Shown here: positions 53,565 through 62,672 of the stretch, in pieces
Numbering within the stretch: the stretch's first letter is position 1
Layout: each line of letters starts with the position of its first letter
Assembly: GCA_902363045.1 (NCBI GenBank)
Contig: CABIYX010000011.1
Span: 1-64,000 of the forward strand
DNA: 64,000 bases
Source of the DNA: Clostridiales bacterium
Lineage (GTDB): Bacteria > Bacillota > Clostridia > Oscillospirales > Oscillospiraceae
Reading direction: 5' to 3'
Position numbers and translations under genes: made by a program
Notes under the pieces: model-generated
The model's input: the letters and a program-made list of their open reading frames with translations, nothing else
Told to the model about the DNA's origin: nothing
The model's database searches: none

Positions 53565-54341
53565 GTGAAAGTAGAACGCAAATGTAAGATCGTCTCCAAG
53601 GAGCAGATGGGAGATGCAATCTATATGGTGCTGGAGGCGGGGGACATGGTCCGCACCTCCTTCCGGGCGCCGGGACAGTTTGTTCATGTGAAGTGCGGCG
53701 AGGGCCTGCTGCTGCGCCGGCCCATCTCCGTATGCTCCTGCATGGAGGACGAGCCGGTGGACACGCTGGCCATCGTCTTTGAGGTCCGGGGCGAGGGCAC
53801 CGACTGGCTGGCCCGCCGCCCTGTGGGCCACAGTCTGGATGTGCTGGGCCTGGCGGGCAACGGCTTTGCCATGAAGCCGGAGGGCCGCTATCTGCTGGTG
53901 GGCGGCGGCATCGGGATCCCGCCCATGCTGGGCTGCGCCCAGTACACCCAGGGCAAGTCCACCGCCATCCTGGGCGGCCGGTCGGCAGATAAGATCATTC
54001 TGCAAGACCGCTTCCAGGACAAGTGCGCCAAGGTGCTGATTGCCACCGACGACGGCTCTCTGGGCCATCACGGCTTTGTGGACGCCTTGGTCCGCCAGGA
54101 GTTGGAGGGGGATCAAAATTACGATGCCGTGCTGGCCTGCGGTCCCCGCCCCATGCTGCGGAATGTGGCCAGAGTGGCGGAGAAATTCGGCGTCCCCTGT
54201 CAGGTGTCCATGGAGGAGCGGATGGGCTGCGGCGTAGGGGCCTGTCTGGTGTGCGCCTGCGACATGGCTGACGGAAGCCGGAAGCACGTGTGCAAGGATG
54301 GGCCGGTCTTTGATTCCAGGGAGGTGAACTGGGATGTCTAA
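53565..54341 (+). CDS. pyrK: dihydroorotate dehydrogenase electron-transfer subunit PyrK
   Basis: A 258-residue iron-sulfur flavoprotein that passes electrons from dihydroorotate to NAD+. It has an FAD domain (LLRRPISVCS near residue 48), an NAD domain (LLVGGGIGIPPMLGCAQ) and the C-terminal 2Fe-2S ligands in MGCGVGACLVCAC and CKDGPVF. The start is GTG. It overlaps pyrD by 8 bases. It identifies the DHOD as the NAD-linked class 1B type. Confidence 0.96.
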   Translation: MKVERKCKIVSKEQMGDAIYMVLEAGDMVRTSFRAPGQFVHVKCGEGLLLRRPISVCSCMEDEPVDTLAIVFEVRGEGTDWLARRPVGHSLDVLGLAGNGFAMKPEGRYLLVGGGIGIPPMLGCAQYTQGKSTAILGGRSADKIILQDRFQDKCAKVLIATDDGSLGHHGFVDALVRQELEGDQNYDAVLACGPRPMLRNVARVAEKFGVPCQVSMEERMGCGVGACLVCACDMADGSRKHVCKDGPVFDSREVNWDV

Positions 54342-55254
54342 TGTGGATATGCGCGTCACCCTGGCAGGGATGACCATGAAAAACCCGGTGGTGGTGGCCT
54401 CCGGGACCTTTGGCTTCGGCCGGGAGTACAGCCAGTTTTTTGATCTCAGCGAGTTGGGCGGCATCTGCGCCAAGGGGCTGACCCTGCTTCCCAGGGAGGG
54501 CAACCCCGCCCCCCGGATCGCAGAGACCCCCATGGGCATCCTGAACTCCGTGGGCCTGCAGAACCCCGGGGTGGACGCCTTTATTGCCGAAGAGCTGCCC
54601 TTTTTGCGGCAGTATGATGTAAAGGTGATTGCCAACATCTCAGGCAACACCCCCGAGGAGTACGGCGTCATGTGCGAAAAGCTGGCCGGGGCCGGGGTGG
54701 ACATGATCGAGGTGAACATCTCCTGCCCCAATGTGAAGGCGGGGGGGCTGGCCTATGGCACCCGGCCGGAGCTGGCCGCCGAGGTGACGGAGATGGCCAA
54801 GTCCCACGCGGGGAGCGTGCCGGTGATGGTAAAGCTGTCCCCCAACGTCACCGACGTCACCGAGATCGCCCGGGCGGTGGAGGCGGCGGGAGCGGACGCA
54901 GTTTCCCTCATCAACACCATCCGGGGGATGCGCATTGACGTGAACACCCGCCAGCCCATTTTGAAGATGAACACCGGCGGTCTGTCCGGCCCCGCCGTGC
55001 TGCCCGTGGCGGTGCGGATGGTCTGGGAGGTGTCCCAGGCGGTCAAGGTGCCCGTGCTGGGCATGGGCGGCGTCAGCAAGGGGGAGGACGCGGCCCAGCT
55101 GATGCTGGCCGGAGCCTCCGCCGTGGCGGTGGGCACCGCCCTGTTTGCCGACCCCATGGCCCCGATCAGGGTACGGGACGGCTTGGAGGCCATTGCCGCC
55201 CGCCAGGGGCTGTTTGCCGTCCGGGAGCTGACCGGAGCGGTGCGCCCCTGGTAA
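54334..55254 (+). CDS. pyrD: dihydroorotate dehydrogenase B, catalytic subunit
   Basis: A 306-residue FMN enzyme (TIM barrel) that oxidises dihydroorotate to orotate, paired with PyrK. Motifs: NPVVVASGTFGFGREY, NSVGLQNPGVD, IEVNISCPNVKAGG (with the catalytic Cys), VKLSPNVTDV, NTIRGMRID, GMGGVSKGEDA. The ATG lies inside pyrK with GGAGGTG 7 bases before it. Last gene of the pyr cluster in this window. Confidence 0.97.
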   Translation: MSNVDMRVTLAGMTMKNPVVVASGTFGFGREYSQFFDLSELGGICAKGLTLLPREGNPAPRIAETPMGILNSVGLQNPGVDAFIAEELPFLRQYDVKVIANISGNTPEEYGVMCEKLAGAGVDMIEVNISCPNVKAGGLAYGTRPELAAEVTEMAKSHAGSVPVMVKLSPNVTDVTEIARAVEAAGADAVSLINTIRGMRIDVNTRQPILKMNTGGLSGPAVLPVAVRMVWEVSQAVKVPVLGMGGVSKGEDAAQLMLAGASAVAVGTALFADPMAPIRVRDGLEAIAARQGLFAVRELTGAVRPW

Positions 55255-55273
55255 GGAAAAGGGGAGTCGTGTT

Positions 55274-56425
55274 ATGACAACGATCTATCTGATCCGCCAC
55301 GCGGAGGCGGAGGGGAACCTCTACCGCCGGATCCACGGCTGGTATGACGCCCTGGTCACGGAGAACGGCTGGAAGCAGATCAAGGCCCTGGAGGCGCGGT
55401 TTTCCGGCGTGCCTGTGGATGCGGTCTGGTCCAGCGACCTGTACCGCACCCGGGCCACCGCCCGGGCCGTCTATGTGCCCAAGGGACTGGAGCTGCACAC
55501 AGATCCCGGCCTGCGGGAGGTCCACATGGGCCGCTGGGAGGACCGTACCTGGGGCGAGGTGCGCCGGACGGAGGGGGAGCGGCTCCTCCAGTTCAACCAC
55601 AGCGACCCCGCGTGGGTCGCCCCCGGCGGCGAGAGCCTGGGGGAGGTCGGGGCCCGGGTGGAGCGCGCCATCCGGCGCATCGCCGTAGAGCACCCCGGCC
55701 AGACGGTGGCTGTATTCAGCCACGGCACCGCCATCCGCCAGTTTCTGGCCAATGTGAAGGGGATCCCGCCGGAGGAGTGGCACGCCCTGCCCCATGCGGA
55801 CAACACCTCCGTGACCTGCCTGGCCTGGGACGGCGAGGCCTTCCATGTGGTGTTTGAGGGGGATAATTCCCATCTGGATGACTCCATCTCCACCCTGGCG
55901 CAGCAGTCCTGGTGGCGGAAGGGGGCGCAGAAGAAGGAGGATGTGAACCTTTGGTACCGTCCCCTGGACTCTGCGGCGGACCGGGAGTTCTATCTGGACG
56001 CCCGCCGGGACGTCTGGATCTCCACCTATGGGGCGGACCTGCCCTTTGACGGCCCCGCGTTCTGGGAGGGGGCGGAGCGGGCGCTGGCTCAGGACCCCAT
56101 GGCGCTGACTGTGGCCATGGCGGGGGAGGAGCCCGCCGGCCTGCTCCAGCTGGACCCCCAGCGGGACCGGGAGGAGGGGGTGGGCTTCCTCTCCCTGTAC
56201 TACATGACGCCTGCGTTCCGCTTTCGGGGGCTGGGTGTGCAGCTGCTGGGTCAGGCGGTCTCCTTTTACCGGGGACTGGGCCGGACCTCCCTGCGCCTGC
56301 GGTGCGCCCCTGACGGTGCGGCCCGGAAGTTTTATGAGAAGCACGGCTTCCTCAAAACGGCGGAGGGGCAGATCGGGCCCCTCTCCCTGGACGTGCTGGA
56401 GAAGTACATCGGTTATGACCGCTGA
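55274..56425 (+). CDS. histidine phosphatase (phosphoglycerate mutase-like) fused to GNAT acetyltransferase
   Basis: A 383-residue fusion. Residues 1-200 are a histidine phosphatase: LIRHAEAEGN near residue 6 carries the phospho-His, SSDLYRTRATA follows, and a second His is in VFSHGTAIRQFL. Residues about 225-383 form a GNAT domain with MTPAFRFRGLGVQLLGQAVSFYR and FYEKHGFLKTA. There is no stop between the halves. GGGGAG lies 9 bases before the ATG. The pairing is uncommon and no substrate is suggested by context; it may act on a phosphorylated metabolite and acetylate a related one. Confidence 0.85.
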   Translation: MTTIYLIRHAEAEGNLYRRIHGWYDALVTENGWKQIKALEARFSGVPVDAVWSSDLYRTRATARAVYVPKGLELHTDPGLREVHMGRWEDRTWGEVRRTEGERLLQFNHSDPAWVAPGGESLGEVGARVERAIRRIAVEHPGQTVAVFSHGTAIRQFLANVKGIPPEEWHALPHADNTSVTCLAWDGEAFHVVFEGDNSHLDDSISTLAQQSWWRKGAQKKEDVNLWYRPLDSAADREFYLDARRDVWISTYGADLPFDGPAFWEGAERALAQDPMALTVAMAGEEPAGLLQLDPQRDREEGVGFLSLYYMTPAFRFRGLGVQLLGQAVSFYRGLGRTSLRLRCAPDGAARKFYEKHGFLKTAEGQIGPLSLDVLEKYIGYDR

Positions 56426-56508
56426 TTATGGCGGGATATTCTGAGGAGACGGCGGGAAAAGTCTGTTGAAGGGCCTGAATTTTGGGTAAGATGCAGAGGA
56501 AAGCCCGC

Positions 56509-56537
56509 TTGTTCTCCGGCCGCGCCTGTACTATAAT
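56509..56537 (+). promoter_or_regulatory. promoter of the murC leader or small RNA
   Basis: TTGTTC (56509-56514), 17 bases, TATAAT (56532-56537). Transcription would start near 56544. Confidence 0.72.
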
Positions 56538-56543
56538 AGGGCA

Positions 56544-56629
56544 GGACCGGATCCGCTCCCCACTCCGCCGGAGCGGGGATGCGGACCGTCAGGAAAACCG
56601 AGGGCCCGCGTCCGGCGGGCCGATTTTTT
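56544..56629 (+). ncRNA. structured leader or small RNA upstream of murC
   Basis: After the promoter, 56546-56588 folds into a long hairpin (GGATCCGC-CCCC...GGGG-GCGGACC, with TCCG / GGAG inside). An intrinsic terminator follows (GGGCCCGC / GCGGGCC, then GATTTTTT) at 56602-56629. The murC ATG is 17 bases after it. Either this is an attenuated leader of murC, or an 86-nt independent RNA. No known riboswitch matches. Confidence 0.55.
56602..56629 (+). terminator. terminator just before murC
   Basis: GGGCCCGC-GTCC-GGCGGGCC followed by GATTTTTT. It lies between a good promoter and the murC start codon. Confidence 0.82.
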
Positions 56630-56646
56630 GATCGAGGTGTGTCTGT

Positions 56647-58017
56647 ATGAAGCCCGACATTCATTCTTATATCCGTCCCGGCGCCCACGCCCACCTGGTG
56701 GGCATCGGCGGCGTGTCCATGTCCCCGCTGGCCGAGGTGCTCCACGGGGCGGGAGTGGTCATCAGCGGCTCCGACCTCCATGAGAGCGCCGCGGTGGACC
56801 ATCTGCGGGCGCTGGGGATCCCGGTGGTCATCGGCCACCGGGGGGAGAGCGTCCGGGGGGCGGGCTGTGTGATCCGTACCGCCGCCGTCCACGATGATAA
56901 TCCGGAGATCGCCGCCGCCCATGCCGCCGGGATCCCGGTCTTTGAGCGGGCGGAGGCCTGGGGGGCCATCATGCGCCGCTATGAGAACGCCCTGTGCGTG
57001 GCCGGCACCCATGGCAAAACCACCACCACCTCCATGTGTACCCACATCTTTTTGGCCGCCCAGCGGGATCCCACGGTGATGATCGGCGGGACGCTCCCCG
57101 CCCTGGGCGCGGGGCACCGGGTGGGGCAGGGGGACACCATTATTCTGGAGTCCTGTGAGTACTGCAACTCCTTCCTGTCCTTCTTCCCCACTGTGGCGGT
57201 GATCCTCAATGTGGACGCCGACCACTTGGACTTCTTCAAGGACCTGGAGGATGTGAAGCGCTCCTTCCGCCGCTTCGCGGAGCTGGTCCCCCAGGGGGGC
57301 TGTGTGGTGGCGGACGGCGATGACGCCAACACTATGGACGCCCTGCGGGGATTGGAGCGGCCCATGCTCACCTTCGGCCTGGAGCAGGGGGACATCCACT
57401 GCGGAGGACTGACCTGGGAGGGTGGGTTCCCCTCCTTTGACCTGATCGTCCGGGGGGAGAAGCTGGGGCGCATTGAGCTCAGTGTCCCCGGCGTCCACAA
57501 TGTACGCAACGCTCTGGCCGCCGCCGGTGCTGCCCTCCAGCTTGGGGTGCCCTTCTCCGCCATCCGGGACGGCCTTCGGGACTTCCATGGAGCAGGCCGC
57601 CGGTTTGAGCACAAGGGGGAGTTCCACGGCGCGGCGGTGTATGACGACTACGCGCATCACCCCGGCGAACTGCAGGCCCTGCTGACCACGGCCCGGAGCC
57701 TGGGATACCGGCGGGTGATCTGTGCCTTCCAGCCCCACACCTACACCCGAACGAAGGAGCTGTTTGACCAGTTCGTCCAGGTGCTCCAGCTGCCGGACAA
57801 GGTGCTTTTGGCGGAGATCTTCGCCGCCCGGGAGACGGATACTTTGGGGATTTCCTCCCGGGATCTGGCCCAGCGCATCCCGGGTGCGGAGTTCTGCCCC
57901 ACCTTGGAGGAGGTCGCCCAGCGGCTGGCTCAGCTGGCTCAGCCGGGGGATCTGATCCTGACTGTGGGCGCGGGGGACATCTATCTGGCGGGGGAGCGCC
58001 TGCTGGCGGAGCAGTGA
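56647..58017 (+). CDS. murC: UDP-N-acetylmuramate--L-alanine ligase MurC
   Basis: A 456-residue cytoplasmic ligase, the first amino-acid addition in peptidoglycan synthesis. It has the N-terminal Rossmann loop (HLVGIGGVSMSPLAEVL), the ATP loop GTHGKTTTTSM near residue 119, the central domain with ADHLDFF, and a C-terminal domain with VYDDYAHHPGELQ and FQPHTYTR. MurC rather than Mpl or MurD by overall pattern. It is alone here, away from a division cluster. GAGGTGTG precedes the ATG. Confidence 0.94.
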   Translation: MKPDIHSYIRPGAHAHLVGIGGVSMSPLAEVLHGAGVVISGSDLHESAAVDHLRALGIPVVIGHRGESVRGAGCVIRTAAVHDDNPEIAAAHAAGIPVFERAEAWGAIMRRYENALCVAGTHGKTTTTSMCTHIFLAAQRDPTVMIGGTLPALGAGHRVGQGDTIILESCEYCNSFLSFFPTVAVILNVDADHLDFFKDLEDVKRSFRRFAELVPQGGCVVADGDDANTMDALRGLERPMLTFGLEQGDIHCGGLTWEGGFPSFDLIVRGEKLGRIELSVPGVHNVRNALAAAGAALQLGVPFSAIRDGLRDFHGAGRRFEHKGEFHGAAVYDDYAHHPGELQALLTTARSLGYRRVICAFQPHTYTRTKELFDQFVQVLQLPDKVLLAEIFAARETDTLGISSRDLAQRIPGAEFCPTLEEVAQRLAQLAQPGDLILTVGAGDIYLAGERLLAEQ

Positions 58018-58043
58018 GGCGCGAACTGCCGCTGACCCAATGA

Positions 58044-58088
58044 AAACGAAAACGCCGCCGGCGCTGAACGCGCCGGCGGCATTTATAT
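58044..58088. terminator. bidirectional terminator between convergent genes
   Basis: GCCGCCGGCGC / GCGCCGGCGGC around TGAAC, with an A-rich left flank and TTTAT on the right. It serves murC and the minus-strand dehydrogenase. Confidence 0.85.
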
Positions 58089-58109
58089 TCTGTGTTCCGG
58101 GGCGCTGGG

Positions 58110-59099
58110 TCACAGCCCGTTGACTATGTTGCCAGGACGGCCGCCCTCCAACATAGCTTGGACTGAGGCCCACATCCAGGCGTGAGAGCGGCGGAAGGAG
58201 GCGGAAGTGATACCGCCCAGATGGGGGGCGTAGACCACCCGGTCCCGCACCTCCGGGGGGAGATCCACCAGCGGATGGTCGCCGGGGGTGGGCTCCGGGG
58301 ATAGGACGTCGAAGCCCGCACCCCCAAGACGGCCCTCGATCAGCGCCTGGCGGACCGCCTGGTTGTCCAGAAGGTCGCCCCGGGCGGTGTTGATGAGGAT
58401 GGTCCCAGGCCGGACCTGCTCCAGAAGGACGGCGTTGACCATGCCCTGAGTCTCTGTGGTTACGGCACAGTGAAGGGAGATCAGATCGCAGCGGGCAAAC
58501 AGCTCCTCCAGAGGCAGATAGGAGATGCCGAAGCCGGCCTCCACCTCCGGCGACCGGCGGTGGGGCGCATAGTAAAACAGAGAACAACCGAAGGGCCGCA
58601 GACGGCGGGCCACCGCCTGGGCGATGTCCCCGAAGCCCACCAGGCCCACGGTGCGCTCACCCAGCTCGGGACCTCCGGCGGCCATGATCCCCTCCTTGAA
58701 GCGGATCTGCCTCCCTTCCCGCACGGCCCGGTCGCCTGGGATCCCAAAGCGCAGGGACATGAGCATGAGCATCACGGCCATCTCGGCAGTGGGGGCAGCA
58801 TTGCATCCCTTGTTGTTGCAGACGAAGATGGAGCGGCGGCGGGCAGCCTCCAGGTCGATGGCGTTATAGGCTACCCCCTCAGAGTGGATCAGCCGCAGGC
58901 CGGGCATCCGGTCCATAAGGGCGCCGTCCACCGGCGCGATGGCGTCAACGAAGAGAAAGACTGTGTCTGCGTGCTGGGGGAGCATGGACCCCAAGGGCTG
59001 CTCCCGGGGGCAGAACACCAGCTCCAGGGGCAGGGATTGGACCGCGCGGGGGAGATCGGCGCGGTAACGCGCCTCGCCGCCCCAAATTAAAACCTTCAT
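58110..59099 (-). CDS. D-isomer specific 2-hydroxyacid dehydrogenase
   Basis: A 329-residue NAD(P)-linked enzyme. The Rossmann loop is GLVGFGDIAQAVARRL near residue 150. The catalytic Arg is in INTARGDLLD near 235, the Glu in VLSPEPTPGD near 266 and the His in YAPHLGGITSAS near 293. It resembles phosphoglycerate dehydrogenase or formate-like members, but the ACT domain of SerA is absent, so it could act on lactate, glyoxylate, phosphoglycerate or another 2-oxoacid. GAGGAGG precedes the ATG. It faces the hsp20 promoter region and converges with murC. Confidence 0.9.
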   Translation of the reverse strand: MKVLIWGGEARYRADLPRAVQSLPLELVFCPREQPLGSMLPQHADTVFLFVDAIAPVDGALMDRMPGLRLIHSEGVAYNAIDLEAARRRSIFVCNNKGCNAAPTAEMAVMLMLMSLRFGIPGDRAVREGRQIRFKEGIMAAGGPELGERTVGLVGFGDIAQAVARRLRPFGCSLFYYAPHRRSPEVEAGFGISYLPLEELFARCDLISLHCAVTTETQGMVNAVLLEQVRPGTILINTARGDLLDNQAVRQALIEGRLGGAGFDVLSPEPTPGDHPLVDLPPEVRDRVVYAPHLGGITSASFRRSHAWMWASVQAMLEGGRPGNIVNGL

Positions 59100-59200
59100 G
59101 GTGAGAGACCTCCTCAGCGGCGGAGCGATAGGACCGCCGGATTTTTTTCATTGTAGCACAGCCTCCGGGAAGAGGCAAGGATGCTGTTTGAAAGAATGAA

Positions 59201-59227
59201 TTAGCACTCTATATTGTTGGGTGCTAG
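59201..59227 (+). promoter_or_regulatory. CIRCE operator upstream of hsp20
   Basis: TTAGCACTC, nine bases, GGGTGCTAG: left arm perfect, right arm with two mismatches to GAGTGCTAA. It overlaps a candidate promoter TTGAAA (59188-59193) / TATATT (59210-59215) with a 16-base spacer. Binding site of the heat-shock repressor HrcA. Confidence 0.85.
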
Positions 59228-59352
59228 AATTTACAATTTAGACATATTGTTTGCGAGAAATGTTCATAATAGAGCCCTATAATAAAGCCAAAGTTTAAGA
59301 GAGGTCCGGGCGCTGGAGGCAGTGTCCCATGGACCGAAAGGAGTTTTGACTT

Positions 59353-59778
59353 ATGTACGGTATGATCCCCTTTGGACGTATGAACACTTCTTGGAACGAC
59401 CTGTTTGATGATTTTGAGCGCCGTATGTTCCCCGCGGACCGGAGTGAACTCCCCGCCTTCCGGACGGACATCCGGGACGAGGGCGACCATTTCCTTCTGG
59501 AGGCCGACCTGCCCGGCTTCCGGAAGGAGGACATCGACCTGCACCTTCAGAACGGCGTGCTGACCATCACAGCCAGACACCAGGAGGAGCATGAGGAGAA
59601 AAAAGAGGGCAAATACCTCTGCCGGGAGCGCCGGGCAGGCAGCTGTGCCCGGGCCTTCGACGTCAGCGGCATCCGGGAGGAGGACATCACCGCCGCCTTT
59701 GAGGATGGCGTGCTGAAGCTGACCCTGCCCAAGCAGGGAGATCCGGTCCCCCAGAGCCGCAGGATCGCCATTCAGTGA
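59353..59778 (+). CDS. hsp20: Hsp20 / alpha-crystallin family small heat shock protein
   Basis: A 141-residue ATP-independent holdase. The alpha-crystallin domain spans residues about 35-132: FRTDIRDEGDHFLLEADLPGFRKEDIDLHL, ITARHQ, CRERRAGSCARAFDVS and EDGVLKLTLPK, followed by the C-terminal I-x-I-like tail (RIAIQ). AAAGGAG lies 9 bases before the ATG. A CIRCE element lies about 125 bases upstream, so heat control by HrcA is likely. A hairpin (GCGGGCAAGCCC-type) near 59793-59822 follows. Confidence 0.95.
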   Translation: MYGMIPFGRMNTSWNDLFDDFERRMFPADRSELPAFRTDIRDEGDHFLLEADLPGFRKEDIDLHLQNGVLTITARHQEEHEEKKEGKYLCRERRAGSCARAFDVSGIREEDITAAFEDGVLKLTLPKQGDPVPQSRRIAIQ

Positions 59779-59872
59779 CCGGATCCCGGTACAGCGGCGG
59801 GCAGGCCCACAGGGCTTGCCCGCTTGCTGCGTTTCGAGACAGAAAAATTTTCAGAAAACCGCAAATTTTCCC

Positions 59873-59901
59873 TTGCAAAACAGAGAGAATTGGTATATTG
59901 T
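59873..59901 (+). promoter_or_regulatory. promoter of clpB
   Basis: TTGCAA (59873-59878), 17 bases, TATTGT (59896-59901); an alternative -10 TATATT lies two bases upstream. The CIRCE element follows directly. Confidence 0.65.
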
Positions 59902-59905
59902 AGTG

Positions 59906-59932
59906 TTAGCACTTAAATGATATGAGTGCTAA
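59906..59932 (+). promoter_or_regulatory. CIRCE operator upstream of clpB
   Basis: TTAGCACTT, nine bases, GAGTGCTAA: one mismatch in the left arm, right arm perfect. It lies just after the -10, where HrcA would block transcription. Confidence 0.94.
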
Positions 59933-59974
59933 AAAACGCAGGATATTTGAAACCGCAAAAAGGAGGTTTCTGAC

Positions 59975-62605
59975 ATGAATATGAATCAATTTACCCAGCG
60001 GTCCCTGGCGGCCATCCAGGGGGCGCAGGAGCTGGCCGTGGAGCACGGTAACCAGCAGATCGAGCAGGAGCACCTGCTGCTGGCCCTTCTCACCGACGGG
60101 CAGGGCTTCATTCCCCAGCTGCTGTCCGCCATGGGCATGACGGTGCCCAGCTTTTCCGCCGCAGTCAAGGCGGAGGTGGAGAAGCTGCCCAAGGTGTCGG
60201 GCGGCGGCCGGGAGGCTGACAAAGTCTATGTGGCCCAGGATGTGGACCGGGCCCTCAAGGCCGCTGAATCCGCGGCCCAGGCTATGAAGGACGAGTATAT
60301 CTCAGTGGAGCACATCCTGCTGGGCCTTCTGGACAGCGCCAACAGCCGCCTGAAGGAACTGTTCCGCACCTATCAGGTGAATCGGGAGGCGGTCATGCAG
60401 GCCCTGGCCTCCGTCCGGGGCAACCAGCGGGTCACCTCAGACAATCCGGAGGAGACCTATGACGCCCTGAAAAAGTACGGGACCGACCTGGTGGAGCGGG
60501 CCCGCCAGAACAAGCTGGACCCGGTCATCGGCCGGGATGATGAGATCCGCAACGTCATCCGTATCCTCTCCCGAAAAAGCAAGAATAACCCAGTCCTGAT
60601 CGGCGAGCCAGGTGTGGGCAAGACTGCCATCGCCGAGGGGCTGGCCCAGCGGATCGTGAAGGGGGATGTGCCCGGCAGCCTGAAGGACAAGACCATCTTC
60701 TCCCTGGATATGGGCAGCCTGATCGCGGGGGCCAAGTACCGGGGCGAGTTTGAGGAGCGGCTGAAGGCCGTCCTGAACGAAGTGAAGAAGTCTGAGGGGC
60801 GCATCATCCTCTTCATTGATGAGCTGCACACCATCGTTGGGGCGGGCAAGACGGAGGGCTCCATGGACGCGGGCAATCTGCTCAAGCCCATGCTGGCCCG
60901 GGGCGAACTGCACTGCATCGGGGCCACCACCCTGAACGAGTACCGGCAGTATATCGAAAAGGACGCCGCGCTGGAGCGGCGCTTCCAGCCGGTCATGGTG
61001 AACGAGCCCACGGTGGAGGACGCCATCGCCATCCTCCGGGGGCTGAAGGAGCGGTATGAGGTGTTCCACGGGGTGAAGATCACCGACGGTGCCATTATTG
61101 CCGCCGCCACTCTGAGCAACCGGTATATCACCGATCGGTTCCTACCCGACAAGGCCATCGACCTGGTGGACGAGGCCTGCGCCATGATCCGTACGGAGAT
61201 TGACTCCATGCCGACTGAGCTGGATGTGATCCGCCGCAAGATCATCCAGCACGAGATCGAGGAGGCCGCCCTGAAGAAGGAGACGGATAAGCTGTCTCAG
61301 GAGCATCTGGCAGACATTCAGAAGGAACTGTCTGAGATGCGGGACGAGTTCAACGCCAAAAAGACCCAGTGGGAGAATGAGAAGAACGCCATTGGGAAGG
61401 TACAGAAGCTGCGCTCCGACCTGGAGGAGGCCAACGCCCAGCTGGAGAAGTCCCAGCGGGAGTACGATCTCAACCGGGCCGCGGAGCTCCAGTACGGACG
61501 GATCCCCGAGCTGAAGAAGCAGCTGGAGGCGGAGGAGCAGATCGCCAACGAGGGCAAGGCCCGCTCTCTGCTCCGGGACAAGGTCACCGAGGAGGAGATC
61601 GCCCGGATCATCCAGCGCTGGACCGGCATCCCGGTGGCCCGTCTGATGGAGGGGGAGCGGGAGAAGCTGCTCCACCTGGAGGACATCCTCCACCGCCGTG
61701 TGGTGGGCCAGGATGAGGCGGTGCGTCTGGTGAGCGAGGCCATCCTGAGAAGCCGCGCAGGCATCGCCGACCCGGGGAAGCCCATTGGCTCCTTCCTGTT
61801 CCTGGGCCCCACCGGCGTGGGCAAGACCGAGCTGGCCAAGACCCTGGCTGAGGCCCTGTTTGACAGCGAGAAAAATCTGGTGCGCATCGACATGAGCGAG
61901 TACATGGAGAAGTTCTCCGTCTCCCGCCTCATCGGAGCGCCTCCCGGATATGTGGGCTATGAGGAGGGCGGCCAGCTCACCGAGGCGGTGCGGAGAAAGC
62001 CCTACTCTGTCATCCTCTTTGACGAGGTGGAGAAGGCCCACCCGGATGTGTTCAATATCCTGCTTCAGGTGCTGGACGACGGGCGGATCACCGACAGTCA
62101 GGGCCGGACCGTGGACTTTAAGAACACCGTGATCATCCTGACCTCCAACCTGGGCAGCCAGTTCCTGCTGGACGGCATCGGGACGGACGGAGAGATCAGC
62201 CAGGAGGCCCGGGACCAGGTCAATGAGCTGCTCAAGCGGTCCTTCCGCCCGGAGTTCCTCAACCGGCTGGACGAGATCGTGTTCTATAAGCCGCTGACCC
62301 GGGAGAACATCACCCATATCATCGACCTGATGGTCACCGATCTGAACCGCCGCCTGGAGGACAAGCAGCTCACCGTGGAGCTGACCCCCGCGGCCAAGGA
62401 CCACATCATCGAGGCGGCCTACGACCCCATCTACGGGGCGCGGCCCCTGCGCCGGTATCTCCAGCACACGGTGGAGACGCTGATCAGCAGAAAGATCGTC
62501 TCCGACCAAGTGGAGCCCGGTTCCCGCATCACGGTGGAATATCGGGACGGCGAGCTGACGGTGGACAGCCGGGAGGTGCTCACCGGCGAGGTCATTGACG
62601 GCTGA
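59975..62605 (+). CDS. clpB: ATP-dependent disaggregase ClpB
   Basis: An 876-residue AAA+ chaperone that, with DnaK, dissolves aggregates. It has the double Clp N-domain (residues 1-145), AAA-1 with [18 protein letters not shown] near 208, the long coiled-coil M-domain (about 400-525: [21 protein letters not shown]), AAA-2 with [18 protein letters not shown] near 610, and the C-domain. The M-domain separates it from ClpA or ClpC. AGGAGG precedes the ATG by 9 bases. Control by HrcA is indicated by the CIRCE site. Confidence 0.97.
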   Translation: MNMNQFTQRSLAAIQGAQELAVEHGNQQIEQEHLLLALLTDGQGFIPQLLSAMGMTVPSFSAAVKAEVEKLPKVSGGGREADKVYVAQDVDRALKAAESAAQAMKDEYISVEHILLGLLDSANSRLKELFRTYQVNREAVMQALASVRGNQRVTSDNPEETYDALKKYGTDLVERARQNKLDPVIGRDDEIRNVIRILSRKSKNNPVLIGEPGVGKTAIAEGLAQRIVKGDVPGSLKDKTIFSLDMGSLIAGAKYRGEFEERLKAVLNEVKKSEGRIILFIDELHTIVGAGKTEGSMDAGNLLKPMLARGELHCIGATTLNEYRQYIEKDAALERRFQPVMVNEPTVEDAIAILRGLKERYEVFHGVKITDGAIIAAATLSNRYITDRFLPDKAIDLVDEACAMIRTEIDSMPTELDVIRRKIIQHEIEEAALKKETDKLSQEHLADIQKELSEMRDEFNAKKTQWENEKNAIGKVQKLRSDLEEANAQLEKSQREYDLNRAAELQYGRIPELKKQLEAEEQIANEGKARSLLRDKVTEEEIARIIQRWTGIPVARLMEGEREKLLHLEDILHRRVVGQDEAVRLVSEAILRSRAGIADPGKPIGSFLFLGPTGVGKTELAKTLAEALFDSEKNLVRIDMSEYMEKFSVSRLIGAPPGYVGYEEGGQLTEAVRRKPYSVILFDEVEKAHPDVFNILLQVLDDGRITDSQGRTVDFKNTVIILTSNLGSQFLLDGIGTDGEISQEARDQVNELLKRSFRPEFLNRLDEIVFYKPLTRENITHIIDLMVTDLNRRLEDKQLTVELTPAAKDHIIEAAYDPIYGARPLRRYLQHTVETLISRKIVSDQVEPGSRITVEYRDGELTVDSREVLTGEVIDG

Positions 62606-62636
62606 CAGGCCGGATCAAAGCTGAAGGAAGAAAGAA

Positions 62637-62670
62637 TGCCCGGACTGCAGCGCGGTCCGGGCATCTCTCT
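62637..62670 (+). terminator. terminator after clpB
   Basis: GCCCGGAC / GTCCGGGC with a 9-base loop, followed by ATCTCTCTGTTT. It also lies at the 3' end of the convergent membrane gene. Confidence 0.75.
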
Positions 62671-62672
62671 GT

